Shown piece after piece: positions 48,540-58,432 of a DNA stretch of 64,000 nt; the stretch's first letter is position 1, and each line of letters begins with the position of its first letter. The stretch comes from Oceanobacillus sojae. Lineage in GTDB: Bacteria; Bacillota; Bacilli; Bacillales; Amphibacillaceae. The notes under the pieces are model-generated. The model made no database searches. It saw only the letters and a list, made by a program, of their open reading frames with translations, and was not told where the DNA came from. A program made the translations under genes and the position numbers. The DNA is taken from NCBI RefSeq assembly GCF_900162665.1, contig NZ_LT727809.1, positions 455,229 through 519,228 on the forward strand. The letters are read 5' to 3'.

Positions 48540-49106
48540 ATGAATAATCAAGAAAAAAATCAATTGATTATCCAAGAGATATTAAAATGGAAAGAAAATC
48601 ATTTATTACCGGAAAAGCAATGTGATTTTTTACTCGCATTATATACAAAGGGCGGGGAAATTGAAATTTCGGGTCCAAATGACACGAAAAAGCAAAATAC
48701 TTCTTTATCCATATGGATAAAGCTCCATTTTATTTTTATTTTAATCATTTTAGTAAGCGTTATCTCTCTGGATTATTATTTTCATTCACTTTGGTATATT
48801 ACGTCTGGCATTTTAATTGTTACTCTAATTATTAATTATTTGTTTTATTCAAAAATCCGGACGGATGTTTCAAAGCGGTATCGTTATTTATTTATATTTA
48901 TTCAATTTTTATATATCCTGCAGTTAACTGTCTTTATAGCCGAAGCTGCCGGGTTAGGAAATTATATTAATTTTGTGATTATCTTAAATGGGACAGGGTG
49001 GATTATTTTTGGATTTTTGAAAAAGCTGCCTGTATTCGGATACGTTGGAGCTATCCTGATTATAGCGGTGATAACTTATGTCGTTTTTTTTAAATATATT
49101 GGATAA
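48540..49106 (+). CDS. Predicted membrane protein, unknown function
   Basis: 188 residues. A ~55-residue N-terminal soluble part (IQEILKWKENHLLPEKQCDFLLALY) is followed by about five membrane helices. The N-terminal helix-rich motif is reminiscent of short N-domains of DUF2157-type proteins. ATG 48540 follows AGGTGA. Stands between sigA and cccA. I do not recognise a function. Confidence 0.75.
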   Translation: MNNQEKNQLIIQEILKWKENHLLPEKQCDFLLALYTKGGEIEISGPNDTKKQNTSLSIWIKLHFIFILIILVSVISLDYYFHSLWYITSGILIVTLIINYLFYSKIRTDVSKRYRYLFIFIQFLYILQLTVFIAEAAGLGNYINFVIILNGTGWIIFGFLKKLPVFGYVGAILIIAVITYVVFFKYIG

Positions 49107-49188
49107 ACCTTTAAAAATTTTTAGATATCGAGTAAACTAATGATAGTATTAATTTTATAATATTTGTGTTACATAAGGAGGAAGCGAA

Positions 49189-49590
49189 ATGAAAAAGAAT
49201 CCGGTTATACCATATGCTATTATTGCCGGGCTAGGGCTTATTGCAGTCATTATTATTTCAGTGATTGGTATTGATCAGAGACAAGCAATTGAAAATGAAG
49301 AAGAAAATGGTGAAGAACAGACAGAACAGGCAGAGGGTGGAGAAGAAGGCGGAGAATCTGCCAGTGCTGACGCTGGAGAAGAAGTATTCCAAACAAATTG
49401 TACCAGCTGTCACGGTCAAGATTTAGCAAGCGGTCCTGCTCCTGATTTAACAGAAATCGGCAGCAAGTATTCACAGGAAGAAATTGCTGAAATCGTTGAG
49501 AATGGAACAGACGGGGGTATGCCTTCATTCCCACAGATTCAGGGTGATGATTTAGATGCACTTACTGAGTGGTTAAGTGAGCATCAATAA
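49189..49590 (+). CDS. cccA: Cytochrome c-550 CccA
   Basis: 133 residues. N-terminal membrane anchor (~8-27), an acidic, low-complexity linker (~30-65), then a small class I cytochrome c domain with heme motif CTSCH (~72-76) and axial Met in GGMPSFPQ. Membrane-bound electron carrier of the respiratory chain. ATG follows AGGAGGAAG. Neighbour of sigA as in B. subtilis. Confidence 0.95.
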   Translation: MKKNPVIPYAIIAGLGLIAVIIISVIGIDQRQAIENEEENGEEQTEQAEGGEEGGESASADAGEEVFQTNCTSCHGQDLASGPAPDLTEIGSKYSQEEIAEIVENGTDGGMPSFPQIQGDDLDALTEWLSEHQ

Positions 49591-49612
49591 TATATAATGA
49601 AAGAAATGAATG

Positions 49613-49648
49613 AAAGCTTTCTGATTCGTACAGAAAGCTTTTCTTATT
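49613..49648 (+). terminator. Terminator after cccA
   Basis: AAAGCTTTCTG (49613-49623) pairs with CAGAAAGCTTT (49631-49641), then TCTTATT. It lies before trmK and so rules out the longer trmK frame start. Confidence 0.8.
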
Positions 49649-49671
49649 GTAGAAATAAAGGAGAAAATGCA

Positions 49672-50406
49672 ATGAACCAAAATATTCCGCTTTCCAGCCG
49701 TTTGAAAATAATTGCTGATTACCTGCCGAAAGGTGCTAATTTTGCAGATATCGGATCTGATCATGCGTATTTGCCTGCTTATGTCTGCCTGAGAGATAAG
49801 ACAGCACGGGCTATTGCCGGAGAGGTAAATCAGGGACCGTTAGAAAGCGCAAAAAAAACAATTCAATTGCATCAATTAGAAGAACAAATTGATGCCCGTT
49901 TAGGGGACGGTTTAGCTGTTTTAAAAGAAGGAGAGACTGAACAGATTGTCATTGCCGGGATGGGCGGTGCATTAATTACTTCCATTTTGGAAAAGAGTCC
50001 GGCTATAGCTCAATCTGCAGGAAGGATTATTGCCCAGCCTAATATCGATGCGAGAGCGGTCAGACAATGGTTTAACCAAAATGATTTTATATTGATTGCA
50101 GAGGAAATAGTGGACGAGCAAGGGCATATTTATGAAATTCTTGTTGCTGACCGTCATACGGAGGTTTCATCACCTTATAGCGATAACACACAGATCAAGG
50201 ATAAACAGCTTTTATTAGGACCATATTTATTGACTGAAAAGAATAATGCTTTTATAAAAAAATGGACGCTGGAGAAAGCTAATCTGAAAAGAATTATTTC
50301 TCAAATGCAGCAGGCGAAGCAAGTAAATCATGAGAAAATATCTGCATTCCAAACAGAATTACACTGGATTAAGGAGGAGCTTCATCATGAAGAAACAAAC
50401 ACTTAA
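49672..50406 (+). CDS. trmK: tRNA (adenine22-N1)-methyltransferase TrmK
   Basis: 244 residues from ATG 49672 (AAAGGAG nine bases upstream). Rossmann methyltransferase: SAM loop FADIGSDHAYLP (~23-34), GMGGALI (~100), then NPVVR-like QPNIDARAVRQWF. Methylates A22 of class II-like tRNAs in B. subtilis (YqfN). The end overlaps the start of yqfO by 20 bases. Confidence 0.94.
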   Translation: MNQNIPLSSRLKIIADYLPKGANFADIGSDHAYLPAYVCLRDKTARAIAGEVNQGPLESAKKTIQLHQLEEQIDARLGDGLAVLKEGETEQIVIAGMGGALITSILEKSPAIAQSAGRIIAQPNIDARAVRQWFNQNDFILIAEEIVDEQGHIYEILVADRHTEVSSPYSDNTQIKDKQLLLGPYLLTEKNNAFIKKWTLEKANLKRIISQMQQAKQVNHEKISAFQTELHWIKEELHHEETNT

Positions 50407-51505
50407 ACATGCTGATTTTTTTCAAATAATGGACGGCTGGGCACCAAGAAGTCTTGCCTATCATTGGGATAATATTGGATTACAGGTAGGGAGATTCCAC
50501 GATTCAACCTCTCATATTCTGGTTGCACTGGATGTTACAGAGGAAGTAGTTGATGAGGCAATCGAGAAACAGGCTAATCTGATTATTGCGCATCACCCCC
50601 TATTGTTTCAGCCTTTAAAGCAAATAAATATTGATCATCCTAAGGGCAGGGTTGTCCAAAAGCTTTTGAAGAATGATATTACTGTTTTTGCGGCGCATAC
50701 CAATTTAGATGTAGCAGAAGGCGGCGTAAATGATTTATTAAGCGAAGCAATTGGTTTGAAAAAGAGAGAGCCTTTGGAAATTCTGGATCAGGAGAGCCTA
50801 TTTAAAATAATTGTTTTTGTTCCGGATTCTCACGTGCAGGAATTACGTAGTGCATTGCATGAAGGCGGAGCCGGGAAAATAGGTGATTACAGCCATTGTA
50901 CCTTCCAAAGCCCTGGACAGGGCACATTTCGTCCATTAGAAGGATCAACCCCATATATTGGTGAGAAGAATGAGTTAACCTATGTAGATGAGAAAAAACT
51001 GGAAGCTGTTGTGCCGAAGAGAAATCTTTCAAAGGTTATTGATGCAATTATTTCTGCTCATCCTTATGAAGAACCTGCCTATGATATCTATCCGCTGGAA
51101 AACAAAGGACAGTCAATTGGCATTGGACGCTTCGGTGTATTAGATGAATCTGTATCGATGAAAGAATTTATTCAGACCGTTAAAAAGAATTTAGATATGC
51201 CTCAAGTACGTGTTTCTGGTAATATAGAAAAGAATGTAAAAAGAGTTGCTGTTTTAGGCGGCAGCGGCGAGAAATATGTCAGTCATGCACTCAGGAAAAA
51301 AGCAGATGTTTATATTACAGGAGATATGACATTTCACGCTGCTCAAGATGCGGAGCAGATGGGGCTGACAGTTATCGATGCCGGGCACTATATCGAGAAG
51401 ATTATGAAAACAGCAGCAAAGAATAAGCTGGTACAGGAATTTCCTGCATTCCAGTCGAGAGTTTATGTATCTGAAGTAAATACAGATCCGTTCGTATTTT
51501 TATAA
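50387..51505 (+). CDS. yqfO: Nif3-like dinuclear metal center protein
   Basis: About 372 residues from ATG 50387 (AAGGAGG 10 bases upstream). Nif3 family with metal ligands in HHPLLFQPL (~68), AAHTNLDVAEGGVND (~106), and C-terminal TGDMTFHAAQDAEQ and DAGHYIE. The middle insert (~130-230) is the PII/CutA-like domain of the Bacillus type. Hydrolase fold, with cyclohydrolase-type activity claimed for relatives, but the substrate is unclear. Translationally coupled to trmK. Confidence 0.9.
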   Translation: MKKQTLKHADFFQIMDGWAPRSLAYHWDNIGLQVGRFHDSTSHILVALDVTEEVVDEAIEKQANLIIAHHPLLFQPLKQINIDHPKGRVVQKLLKNDITVFAAHTNLDVAEGGVNDLLSEAIGLKKREPLEILDQESLFKIIVFVPDSHVQELRSALHEGGAGKIGDYSHCTFQSPGQGTFRPLEGSTPYIGEKNELTYVDEKKLEAVVPKRNLSKVIDAIISAHPYEEPAYDIYPLENKGQSIGIGRFGVLDESVSMKEFIQTVKKNLDMPQVRVSGNIEKNVKRVAVLGGSGEKYVSHALRKKADVYITGDMTFHAAQDAEQMGLTVIDAGHYIEKIMKTAAKNKLVQEFPAFQSRVYVSEVNTDPFVFL

Positions 51506-51508
51506 GAA

Positions 51509-51533
51509 AAACCAAGAAAATCACTTGGTCTTT
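51509..51533 (+). terminator. Weak terminator after yqfO
   Basis: ACCAAG / CTTGGT, 6-bp stem, loop AAAATCA, then CTTTAAAA. Confidence 0.4.
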
Positions 51534-51559
51534 AAAATACTGGTGTTCTAGCCAAGGAG

Positions 51560-51705
51560 ATGTCCGCTGTGGGAAGTCGCTTTCCGCGGGCAACGCCTCA
51601 GCCTCCTCAGAAGAAGACCCCGCAGAAAAAAAGTGCTCTTCTTTTTTTCGAGGAGGCTGAGCTCAAGCCCACGGAAAGCGTAGTGTATTTCTGCAGCGGC
51701 TGACT
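51560..51705. repeat. Palindromic intergenic repeat of the Bacillaceae type
   Basis: Outer arms TGTCCGCTGTGGGAAGTCGC / GCGGCTGAC region and inner perfect pair CTCAGCCTCCTC (51598-51609) / GAGGAGGCTGAG (51650-51661), with TTTCCGCGGGC and GCCCACGGAAAGCG. Looks like the widespread non-coding repeat seen between Bacillaceae genes. It fills the yqfO-cshB gap. Confidence 0.7.
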
Positions 51706-51776
51706 TCAGCATTTTTATATACTTTCTTATCTTTTAAAAAAGAAAGCAAAAAAACAGATTACAAGGAGGGAAACAA

Positions 51777-53090
51777 ATGGAAAAAACATTTGCAGAATTA
51801 TCCCTGGATAGCACGATGCAAAATATTATTCAAGAGCTGGAATTTAGAAAGCCGACAGAGATTCAGGAACGAGTGATTCCTTCTATTCTGGATGGCAGAA
51901 GTGTTATTGGCCAATCCAGAACAGGTTCAGGTAAATCCCACGCTTTTTTATTACCATTGTTTCAAAAGCTGGATGAAAATCAAAAAAAAGTCCAGTTTGT
52001 TATTACTGCACCAACAAGAGAGCTGGCAACACAGCTGTATAACGAAGTAAGAAAAATCATTACAATTGCTGATAAGACGGAAAAATGGACAGCAAAGCTG
52101 CTTGTCGGCGGTACAGATAAACAAAAAGTGATTGAGAAATTAAAAACACCGCCAATGATTGTGGTAGGAACCCCTGGGAGAATTTTAGATTTAGTAAAGG
52201 ATGGAGCGTTATCTATATACAGCGCGGAAACCTTTGTTATTGATGAGGCAGACTTAATGCTTGATCTGGGCTTTATTGAGGAAGTGGATCAATTATTAGT
52301 ACGCTCGAAACAAGAAATACAGCTGCTTGTTTTCTCAGCAACCATTCCTCAACGCCTGCAGCATTTCTTCAAAAAATACTTGAGAAATCCGGAGTATATT
52401 AAAATTGAAGAGCATTTTTCTCCGGAGACGATGGAGCATCGGCTGATCCGGAAGAAGCATCGTGATGAAGCGAAGGTTATTTGGGAAATTTCCCAAACGA
52501 TTCATCCTTATTTAGCATTGATTTTTACTAACGGCAAGCAACAGGCAAATGAATTAGCCGAAGCGCTTGAGGGATACGGATTATCTGTTGGGGTCATTCA
52601 CGGCGGTTTAACTCCAAGAGAAAGAAAACGTGTCCTGAAGGAGATACAGCAGCTGCGTTATCAATATGTTGTAGCAACTGATCTGGCTTCACGGGGAATC
52701 GATATCAAGGGAGTCAGTCATGTCATTAATGCCCAGCTTCCAAAAGAAGAGCATTTCTATATTCACCGTGTCGGCAGAACTGCCCGTGCCGGGTTAGAGG
52801 GAACGGCGGTGAGCATCTATTCAGAGAGTGATGCTCCTTTAATTGAAAAATTAGAACAAAAAGGACTGGAATTCTCTTATGTAGAGGTAAAACAGGGCGA
52901 ATGGACAGAGGATAAATCCTGGAATGCGAGACAGCGCCGTAAAACCGAAGATACAAGTACAGACCGGGAAGCCTGGAAACGGGTAAGAAAGACAAAGAAA
53001 GTAAAACCGGGATATAAGAAAAAGCAGAAGCAGCAACAGCAGCAAATAAAAAGACAGCTGACAAAAGAGCAACGACGGAAAAAACGATAG
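51777..53090 (+). CDS. cshB: DEAD-box RNA helicase CshB
   Basis: 437 residues. Q motif [14 protein letters not shown], Walker [25 protein letters not shown] box [16 protein letters not shown], and C-terminal [14 protein letters not shown] and [11 protein letters not shown] Lys/Gln/Arg-rich basic tail (~385-437) binds RNA. Cold-shock RNA helicase (YqfR) in B. subtilis. ATG follows AAGGAGGG; 11 bp before nfo. Confidence 0.95.
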   Translation: MEKTFAELSLDSTMQNIIQELEFRKPTEIQERVIPSILDGRSVIGQSRTGSGKSHAFLLPLFQKLDENQKKVQFVITAPTRELATQLYNEVRKIITIADKTEKWTAKLLVGGTDKQKVIEKLKTPPMIVVGTPGRILDLVKDGALSIYSAETFVIDEADLMLDLGFIEEVDQLLVRSKQEIQLLVFSATIPQRLQHFFKKYLRNPEYIKIEEHFSPETMEHRLIRKKHRDEAKVIWEISQTIHPYLALIFTNGKQQANELAEALEGYGLSVGVIHGGLTPRERKRVLKEIQQLRYQYVVATDLASRGIDIKGVSHVINAQLPKEEHFYIHRVGRTARAGLEGTAVSIYSESDAPLIEKLEQKGLEFSYVEVKQGEWTEDKSWNARQRRKTEDTSTDREAWKRVRKTKKVKPGYKKKQKQQQQQIKRQLTKEQRRKKR

Positions 53091-53101
53091 GAGGAATAAA
53101 T

Positions 53102-53998
53102 ATGGTAAAAATAGGTTCTCATGTTTCGATGAACGGTAAGAAAATGTTATTAGGTTCCAGCGAAGAGGCTGCTTCATATGGTGCAAATACATTTATGATC
53201 TATACAGGAGCACCGCAGAACACAAGAAGAAAGCCTATTGAAGAATTGAATATTGAAGCAGGCCTGGAGCATATGAAATCGAACGGAATATCAGACATTG
53301 TCGTTCATGCGCCATATATTATTAATATTGGCAACACTGTAAAGCCGGAGACATTTGAATTGGGTGTTAATTTTCTGCGGAGCGAAATCGAGCGTACAGA
53401 GGCTCTCGGGGCGAAACAAATTGTCCTTCATCCTGGAGCGCATGTCGGTGAAGGTCCGGACAAGGGCATCCCTAAAATTATTGAAGGATTAAATGAAGTG
53501 CTTGAACAAAAAAATGATGTTCAAATTGCTCTGGAAACAATGGCTGGAAAAGGCTCTGAAATGGGACGTACATTTGAGGAGCTGGCTGAAATTATTCATG
53601 GTGTGACGCACAATGAGCACCTTTCTGTTTGTATGGACACCTGTCATATTCACGATGCAGGCTATGATGTTGTCAATGACTTTGATGGTGTATTAAATAC
53701 TTTTGATAAAATTGTCGGTTTAGACCGGCTGAAGGTTGTCCATGTCAATGACAGTAAAAATGACCGCGGAGCGCATAAAGACCGTCATGAAAACATCGGT
53801 TTTGGTTATATCGGCTTTGATGCACTTCACAAAGTTGTTCATCATCCACAGCTCAGTGAGCTGCCTAAAATTCTTGAAACACCATATGTAGGTACAGATA
53901 AGAAAAATAAAAAAGCGCCATATAAATATGAAATAGCAATGCTGCGTGAAGGTAATTTCCAGGAGAATTTAAAAGAAGTAATTATGGAAGGTAAATAA
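53102..53998 (+). CDS. nfo: Endonuclease IV
   Basis: 298 residues. TIM-barrel AP endonuclease with the trinuclear zinc ligands visible in [37 protein letters not shown] and HVNDSKN. Repairs abasic sites; important in spores. ATG follows AGGAGG. Same operon as cshB. A strong bidirectional terminator follows. Confidence 0.97.
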   Translation: MVKIGSHVSMNGKKMLLGSSEEAASYGANTFMIYTGAPQNTRRKPIEELNIEAGLEHMKSNGISDIVVHAPYIINIGNTVKPETFELGVNFLRSEIERTEALGAKQIVLHPGAHVGEGPDKGIPKIIEGLNEVLEQKNDVQIALETMAGKGSEMGRTFEELAEIIHGVTHNEHLSVCMDTCHIHDAGYDVVNDFDGVLNTFDKIVGLDRLKVVHVNDSKNDRGAHKDRHENIGFGYIGFDALHKVVHHPQLSELPKILETPYVGTDKKNKKAPYKYEIAMLREGNFQENLKEVIMEGK

Positions 53999-54002
53999 TA
54001 TC

Positions 54003-54039
54003 AAAAAAGATGAGCGAATTAAAATTGCTCATCTTTTTT
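54003..54039. terminator. Bidirectional terminator between nfo and yqfT
   Basis: AAAAAAGATGAGC (54003-54015) and GCTCATCTTTTTT (54027-54039), perfect stem with T/A runs on both sides. Serves nfo (+) and yqfT (-). Confidence 0.93.
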
Positions 54040-54046
54040 GATGCTT

Positions 54047-54328
54047 TTAAAATAAATGCTCCAGACCATATGATTTAATAACCTCATCCATTAACTGCTG
54101 CGCCGCCAGTGCTGTTTTTTGATCTGTGATATTCGCAAGCTCCGTCATAAAGCGATCACGATCTGCCTGATTAAATGGATCAGGAGAAGAGGCTCTTAAA
54201 TAGTTCACTATCTGATCAGCTTGTGCAGGTGTTATGGAGAAGCCATACTGGCTGCTGTAGTGTAAAATTTCGCCTGGGGTTAATTTACGAAGTTTATTTT
54301 TAATCATTTCTTTTATAAAAAAAGACAT
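54047..54328 (-). CDS. yqfT: DUF2624 family protein YqfT
   Basis: 93 residues, mostly helical (LTPGEILHYSSQYGFSIT, AQADQIVNYLRASSPDP). Matches the DUF2624/YqfT pattern and its slot after nfo. GAGCGGTATT-type RBS precedes the ATG on the minus strand. No known function. Confidence 0.82.
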   Translation of the reverse strand: MSFFIKEMIKNKLRKLTPGEILHYSSQYGFSITPAQADQIVNYLRASSPDPFNQADRDRFMTELANITDQKTALAAQQLMDEVIKSYGLEHLF

Positions 54329-54488
54329 AATACCGCTCCTTTTGTAGATATATTATTTACCTTATGTTCATCCATCATGTAAATATATGCAAAGAACAAA
54401 ATAATTATACCATTCTTTTCTTATAATACCGTATGATACCTGATTGAAATGACTTAAATTCCACAAACTAACCATATAAATCTAAAAG

Positions 54489-54533
54489 GGTATGTTCAAG
54501 AAATTCATTTTTGTTGAGCGATTTGAACATCCT
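54489..54533. repeat. Dispersed miniature repeat, short copy 6
   Basis: GGTATGTTCAAGAAATTC ... GATTTGAACATCC, about 45 bp, only the two ends of the family with a deleted middle. Confidence 0.6.
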
Positions 54534-54555
54534 TTAAAAGTAAGGAGTTTATTTC

Positions 54556-54924
54556 ATGAATGATAAAGATCAGAGCAAACAAGTCCAAAATGCGCCAAAT
54601 CATGGGCAGGAATCAGAGCATGAGCACATAAATAATAAACTGGACAGCAAAAGAATGGAGGAGTTTTCAGCGGAGCTTACCGATTCAGATCTCCCGGATT
54701 TTGAAGAAGAAAAGGGCTTTAACCCGGGAACCTTGTATGGATGGGGCAGTATTATTTTGGCCGTTATTTCCTTCTTTACCTGGCCGGTAATTCTGGGAGC
54801 TGCCAGTATTGTATTTGGTTTTGTAGCGCGGAGCAGAGGAACAAATACACTTGGTATCATAGGTATTATAGCTGGAATTCTTTCATTAATTTCTGCGTTT
54901 TTCTTTATTCCATTTCTTTCTTAG
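54556..54924 (+). CDS. DUF4190-like small membrane protein
   Basis: 122 residues. A polar, acidic N-terminal half (residues 1-55) is followed by two glycine-containing helices (TLYGWGSIILAVISFFTWP; LGAASIVFGFVARSRGTNTL; IIGIIAGILSLISAFFFIP), the DUF4190 layout (B. subtilis YqfX-like by position). Function unknown. GTAAGGAG precedes the ATG. Terminator directly after. Confidence 0.8.
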   Translation: MNDKDQSKQVQNAPNHGQESEHEHINNKLDSKRMEEFSAELTDSDLPDFEEEKGFNPGTLYGWGSIILAVISFFTWPVILGAASIVFGFVARSRGTNTLGIIGIIAGILSLISAFFFIPFLS

Positions 54925-54950
54925 GCTGAATTTCAGCCTTTTTTATTTTT
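54923..54950 (+). terminator. Terminator after the DUF4190-like gene
   Basis: AGGCTGAA / TTCAGCCT stem with almost no loop, then TTTTTTA. It overlaps the stop codon. It also lies at the end of the convergent minus-strand gene. Confidence 0.75.
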
Positions 54951-55266
54951 CTTGAAAGAGTGGAAAATAATATATTTCATGTATTTGAATATCGTCTGGA
55001 GAAGTATTTGGATTTAATGCTTCAAAAGCTTCCAAAATAATATCGACTACAACAGTATATGCAGATCCGGTTTGAATTTCTTCTGTAATACTTAATACGG
55101 TATCTCCCGGCTTTACTTTGACAGGAACTGCTTCAAACGGAGGCAATTCTGTCTCAGCTTTATTTGAAAAGGAGATTCCGCTGCCAGAATGAGCTAAGTC
55201 TTGAAAAATACTTACAGCAACTAATATAATAAGAGTAATCAGGGAAATTCTACGTAAAAAACCCAT
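54943..55266 (-). CDS. yqfZ: Membrane-anchored LysM-like small protein (YqfZ-like)
   Basis: About 107 residues from ATG 55266 (AAAGGAG upstream on this strand; an earlier in-frame ATG is less likely). N-terminal helix (~5-22), then a short LysM-type domain: VKPGDTVLSITEEIQ and ALNPNTSPDDIQIHEIYYFP. LysM binds peptidoglycan. Position fits B. subtilis yqfZ; the symbol is tentative. Confidence 0.7.
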   Translation of the reverse strand: MGFLRRISLITLIILVAVSIFQDLAHSGSGISFSNKAETELPPFEAVPVKVKPGDTVLSITEEIQTGSAYTVVVDIILEAFEALNPNTSPDDIQIHEIYYFPLFQEK

Positions 55267-55346
55267 AAAAAAATCTCCTTTTATGAAACTAATTATTCCA
55301 TTCATACGTACATATAGTAATAGGATAATGAGAGGGCGTGAAGTGT

Positions 55347-55982
55347 ATGGACATAGTTGAATTACAATGGATTGGATTCCTGGCTTTATTTTTCGGAACT
55401 TTATTTATATTAGGAGAAATATTCGTAAATATGCGTGGTATTTTTGGTGTATTGGGTTTAGGATTTATTACGGTTTATTTTACGGTGTATACAGAAACTA
55501 ATTCAGTCTTACTCATGTTTATTATATACTTTTTAGGAATATTACTGATTATTATTGATGGGAAAGTAATTAATGATGGAACGCTGGCGACGATAGGGCT
55601 GGTTTTAATGATAGTTGCAGTTGCAATGCCGCAGCCGACTATTGCAAACGGTCTCTATGCGGTAATCAGTATCATTGCCGGTGCTTTTTCTTCCTTAGTA
55701 TTTTTAAAAGTATTTAAACGGAGAGAAATGTGGACGAAAATTGCCTTAGTCGACCGGCTTACAAAAGAAGAGGGCTACAATTCGCTCAGTGCAGAGTACG
55801 AGGCTCTGTTAGGGGAAGAAGGAGTTGCGCTGACAGATTTTAGACCTTCCGGCACAATTGAAATAAATAAAAAGCATTATAGTGCAGTTTCTGGAGGGCG
55901 CTGGATTAAAAAGGGCACACCAATTAAAGTAGTTGCAGTAGATGGCACGAGTGTTCGTATAGAAGAGATGCAGGAAGATTAA
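55347..55982 (+). CDS. NfeD-like membrane protein
   Basis: About 211 residues from ATG 55347 (GAGAGGG upstream; GTG 55338 is an alternative). Four to five helices (~5-125) and a C-terminal OB-fold NfeD domain (LLGEEGVALTDFRPSGTIEI, RWIKKGTPIKVVAVDG). It lacks the ClpP-like protease domain, so it is the short NfeD class, a partner of SPFH/stomatin proteins in other species. The clear floA partner is 26 kb away next to the long nfeD. Confidence 0.85.
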   Translation: MDIVELQWIGFLALFFGTLFILGEIFVNMRGIFGVLGLGFITVYFTVYTETNSVLLMFIIYFLGILLIIIDGKVINDGTLATIGLVLMIVAVAMPQPTIANGLYAVISIIAGAFSSLVFLKVFKRREMWTKIALVDRLTKEEGYNSLSAEYEALLGEEGVALTDFRPSGTIEINKKHYSAVSGGRWIKKGTPIKVVAVDGTSVRIEEMQED

Positions 55983-56245
55983 TTTAATAGAAATCCCTGA
56001 AAGAGGATTCACTTCATAAAAATGGAGGTGAATCCTTTATTTATATGCTTCTTTTCTAATATTATACATATTTTCATGAATAAAACATAAACTAAGCATC
56101 CTTTTTTAAACGAATGTAAAACAAATATTAAATGTATGTAAAGTTTTCTTAATACATATTTACATTCTCTTTAGAATCATCAATAATGAATGAGGCGCAA
56201 ATTTCTACAAGAGTTTACATAAGAGGTAGAAGGGATGAAGTTTAC

Positions 56246-57874
56246 GTGGATATCGATGTTCAAAGTTTAGTTATTGAATTTCTTGGAGGAATCGGCATAT
56301 TCCTTATGGGGATAAAAATGATGGGGGATGGACTCCAGAAATCAGCAGGAGATGGTTTACGTGATATTCTGGATCGGTTTACAACGAATCCATTCCTTGG
56401 TGTACTTGCTGGTATTATTGTAACTGTGCTTATTCAGAGCAGTTCGGGAACAACTGTTTTAACTGTAGGTCTTGTAAATGCCGGTTTTATGACATTAAGA
56501 CAGGCTATTGGTGTTATTATGGGTGCGAACATCGGAACAACCGTCACAGCCTTCATTATTGGAATAGACGTTGGGGAATATTCGTTATTATTTTTAGCAT
56601 TAGGTGCATTTACAATCTTTTTCTTTAAAAAGCAAAAAATTGTGGCTGTAGGTCAGGCGATATTCGGATTTGGTGCTTTATTCTATGGACTTGAATTAAT
56701 GAGCAGCGGTATGACACCGCTCCGTTCGTTAGAAGCATTTCATGATTTGACAGTTACGATGAGTGAAACGCCAATCCTCGGTGTGGTTATTGGTGCAGTC
56801 TTTACTGTCATTGTACAAAGTTCATCAGCAACTATCGGTATTCTGCAAGGATTATTTGGACAGGGTGCAATTAAACTGGATGCTGCAATCCCGGTATTAT
56901 TCGGTGATAATATTGGTACAACGATTACAGCTGTTCTTGCAAGTATAGGGACATCCGTAGCTGCCAAACGGGCTGCATATACCCATGTAACCTTTAACTT
57001 AATAGGTGCGATTATTTTTATAATATTGCTTTATCCGTTTACTCAGTTTATTTATTATTTACAAGCCAGCTTAAATTTGAACCCGGAAATGACAATTGCT
57101 TTTGCGCATGGAAGTTATAATATCGCAAATACAATCATTCAATTTCCGTTTATCGGTGCATTGGCATGGCTGATTACCAGGCTGGTGCCAGGAGATGACG
57201 TAATCATTGAATATAAACCGAAGCATCTGGACTCTATTTTCCTTCAGCAGTCTTCTTCACTGGCACTTGCTCAGGCCAAATTAGAAGTTGTCCGTATGGG
57301 GAAATATGCGTATCAGGGATTAGAAGAAACACATAATTATATCACGACGCAAAATCCGAAAAGCTCAGAAATGGCTCTGCAGATTGAAGGAGCACTAAAT
57401 AATCTCGACCGTAAGATTACAGATTATTTAGTGGATATTGCTTCTACCAACTTAACAGAGCCTGAGAGTGTAGAGCATACCGGATTAATGAGCGCTATCC
57501 GCGATATTGAACGGATCGGGGATCATTTTGAAAATGTTGTGGAGTTAGTTGACTATAAAATGTCAAATAAAGTTTCACTGACAGAGCAAGCTATTGAAGA
57601 CTTAAACAAAATGTTTGATTTAACTTATATGACGGTTAAACAGGCTGTGGAATCCTTAGAAATGAATGACAAGGAAGCAGCTTTAGAAGTCATTCAAAAA
57701 GAAGATCAGATTGACAAAATGGAACGTAAATTCCGTAAAAATCATATCATTCGTATGAATGAGGGGATTTGTAATGGAACAGCAGGTATCGTTTTTGTAG
57801 ATGTTCTAAGTAATTTAGAAAGAATTGGCGACCATGCTGTTAACATTGCACAGAATGTTTTAGAAGAGCATTAA
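56246..57874 (+). CDS. Na/Pi cotransporter family protein
   Basis: About 542 residues from GTG 56246 (GAAGGGATG upstream; an ATG at 56186 lacks an RBS). Two inverted Na/Pi repeats with the QSSS motif: VTVLIQSSSGTTVLTVG (~75) and TVIVQSSSATIGIL (~190). GANIGTTVTA and GDNIGTTITA follow each. C-terminal PhoU-like helical bundle (~330-540). Likely imports phosphate with sodium. In B. subtilis the homologue is YqeW. Confidence 0.9.
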   Translation: MDIDVQSLVIEFLGGIGIFLMGIKMMGDGLQKSAGDGLRDILDRFTTNPFLGVLAGIIVTVLIQSSSGTTVLTVGLVNAGFMTLRQAIGVIMGANIGTTVTAFIIGIDVGEYSLLFLALGAFTIFFFKKQKIVAVGQAIFGFGALFYGLELMSSGMTPLRSLEAFHDLTVTMSETPILGVVIGAVFTVIVQSSSATIGILQGLFGQGAIKLDAAIPVLFGDNIGTTITAVLASIGTSVAAKRAAYTHVTFNLIGAIIFIILLYPFTQFIYYLQASLNLNPEMTIAFAHGSYNIANTIIQFPFIGALAWLITRLVPGDDVIIEYKPKHLDSIFLQQSSSLALAQAKLEVVRMGKYAYQGLEETHNYITTQNPKSSEMALQIEGALNNLDRKITDYLVDIASTNLTEPESVEHTGLMSAIRDIERIGDHFENVVELVDYKMSNKVSLTEQAIEDLNKMFDLTYMTVKQAVESLEMNDKEAALEVIQKEDQIDKMERKFRKNHIIRMNEGICNGTAGIVFVDVLSNLERIGDHAVNIAQNVLEEH

Positions 57875-57889
57875 TTATTAACTTATATA

Positions 57890-57935
57890 AAAGACTCTGT
57901 CTGATAAAAATGAACAGACAGAGTCTTTATTTAAT
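57890..57935 (+). terminator. Terminator after the Na/Pi gene
   Basis: AAAGACTCTGTCTG (57890-57903) pairs with CAGACAGAGTCTTT (57915-57928), then ATTTAAT. 14-bp stem. Confidence 0.85.
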
Positions 57936-58101
57936 AAAGGATGTTAACGGAGTTTCTGCAAAAAACTGCTTTATTTGTTATTAATTAAAAGAAATTATAT
58001 AAGTTTTAAAAGTTTTTGTTGAAATATGTTATGTTACGTGCTATTATAATTCTTGCAGTCAACTTCTGATAAAAACTTTTGCAAGACCGCAAAAAAAGTT
58101 G

Positions 58102-58130
58102 TTGACATAATCTACATAACATGATAAATT
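58102..58130 (+). promoter_or_regulatory. Promoter of the tRNA operon
   Basis: TTGACA (58102-58107) with TAAATT (58125-58130, 17-bp spacer) or GATAAA 2 bases earlier, about 30 bp before the first tRNA. The gap 57936-58159 has no gene. Confidence 0.65.
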
Positions 58131-58159
58131 ATATTTTGTTGCTAATTAAAAAACATTAT

Positions 58160-58234
58160 TCCACAGTAGCTCAGTGGTAGAGCAATCGGCTGTTAACCGA
58201 TCGGTCGTAGGTTCGAATCCTACCTGTGGAGCCA
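58160..58234 (+). tRNA. tRNA-Asn (GUU)
   Basis: Anticodon GTT in CTGTTAA. Acceptor TCCACAG/CTGTGGA, GTTCGAATC T-loop, encoded CCA. First of six tRNAs in one cluster. Confidence 0.97.
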
Positions 58235-58235
58235 T

Positions 58236-58312
58236 GGCGGTGTAGCTCAGCTGGCGAGAGCGTACGGTTCATACCCGTGAGGTCGGGGGTTCGATCCCCT
58301 CCGCCGCTACCA
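58236..58312 (+). tRNA. tRNA-Met (CAU), elongator type
   Basis: GGCGGTGTAGCTCAGCTGG start, anticodon CAT in TTCATAC, GTTCGATCC T-loop, A discriminator, encoded CCA. It lacks the initiator's GGG/CCC anticodon-stem triplets, so it is an elongator. Confidence 0.93.
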
Positions 58313-58341
58313 AAAAAATTATACATAAACTACTATTACAT

Positions 58342-58418
58342 GGCGGTCGTGGCGAAGTGGTTAACGCACCGGATTGTGGCTCCGGCACGCGTGGGTTCGA
58401 TCCCCACCGGTCGCCCCA
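58342..58418 (+). tRNA. tRNA-His (GUG)
   Basis: Anticodon GTG. The extra G at -1 (58342) faces C73, the hallmark of tRNA-His. Encoded CCA. Confidence 0.97.
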
Positions 58419-58432
58419 TTAAAATAGTAAAA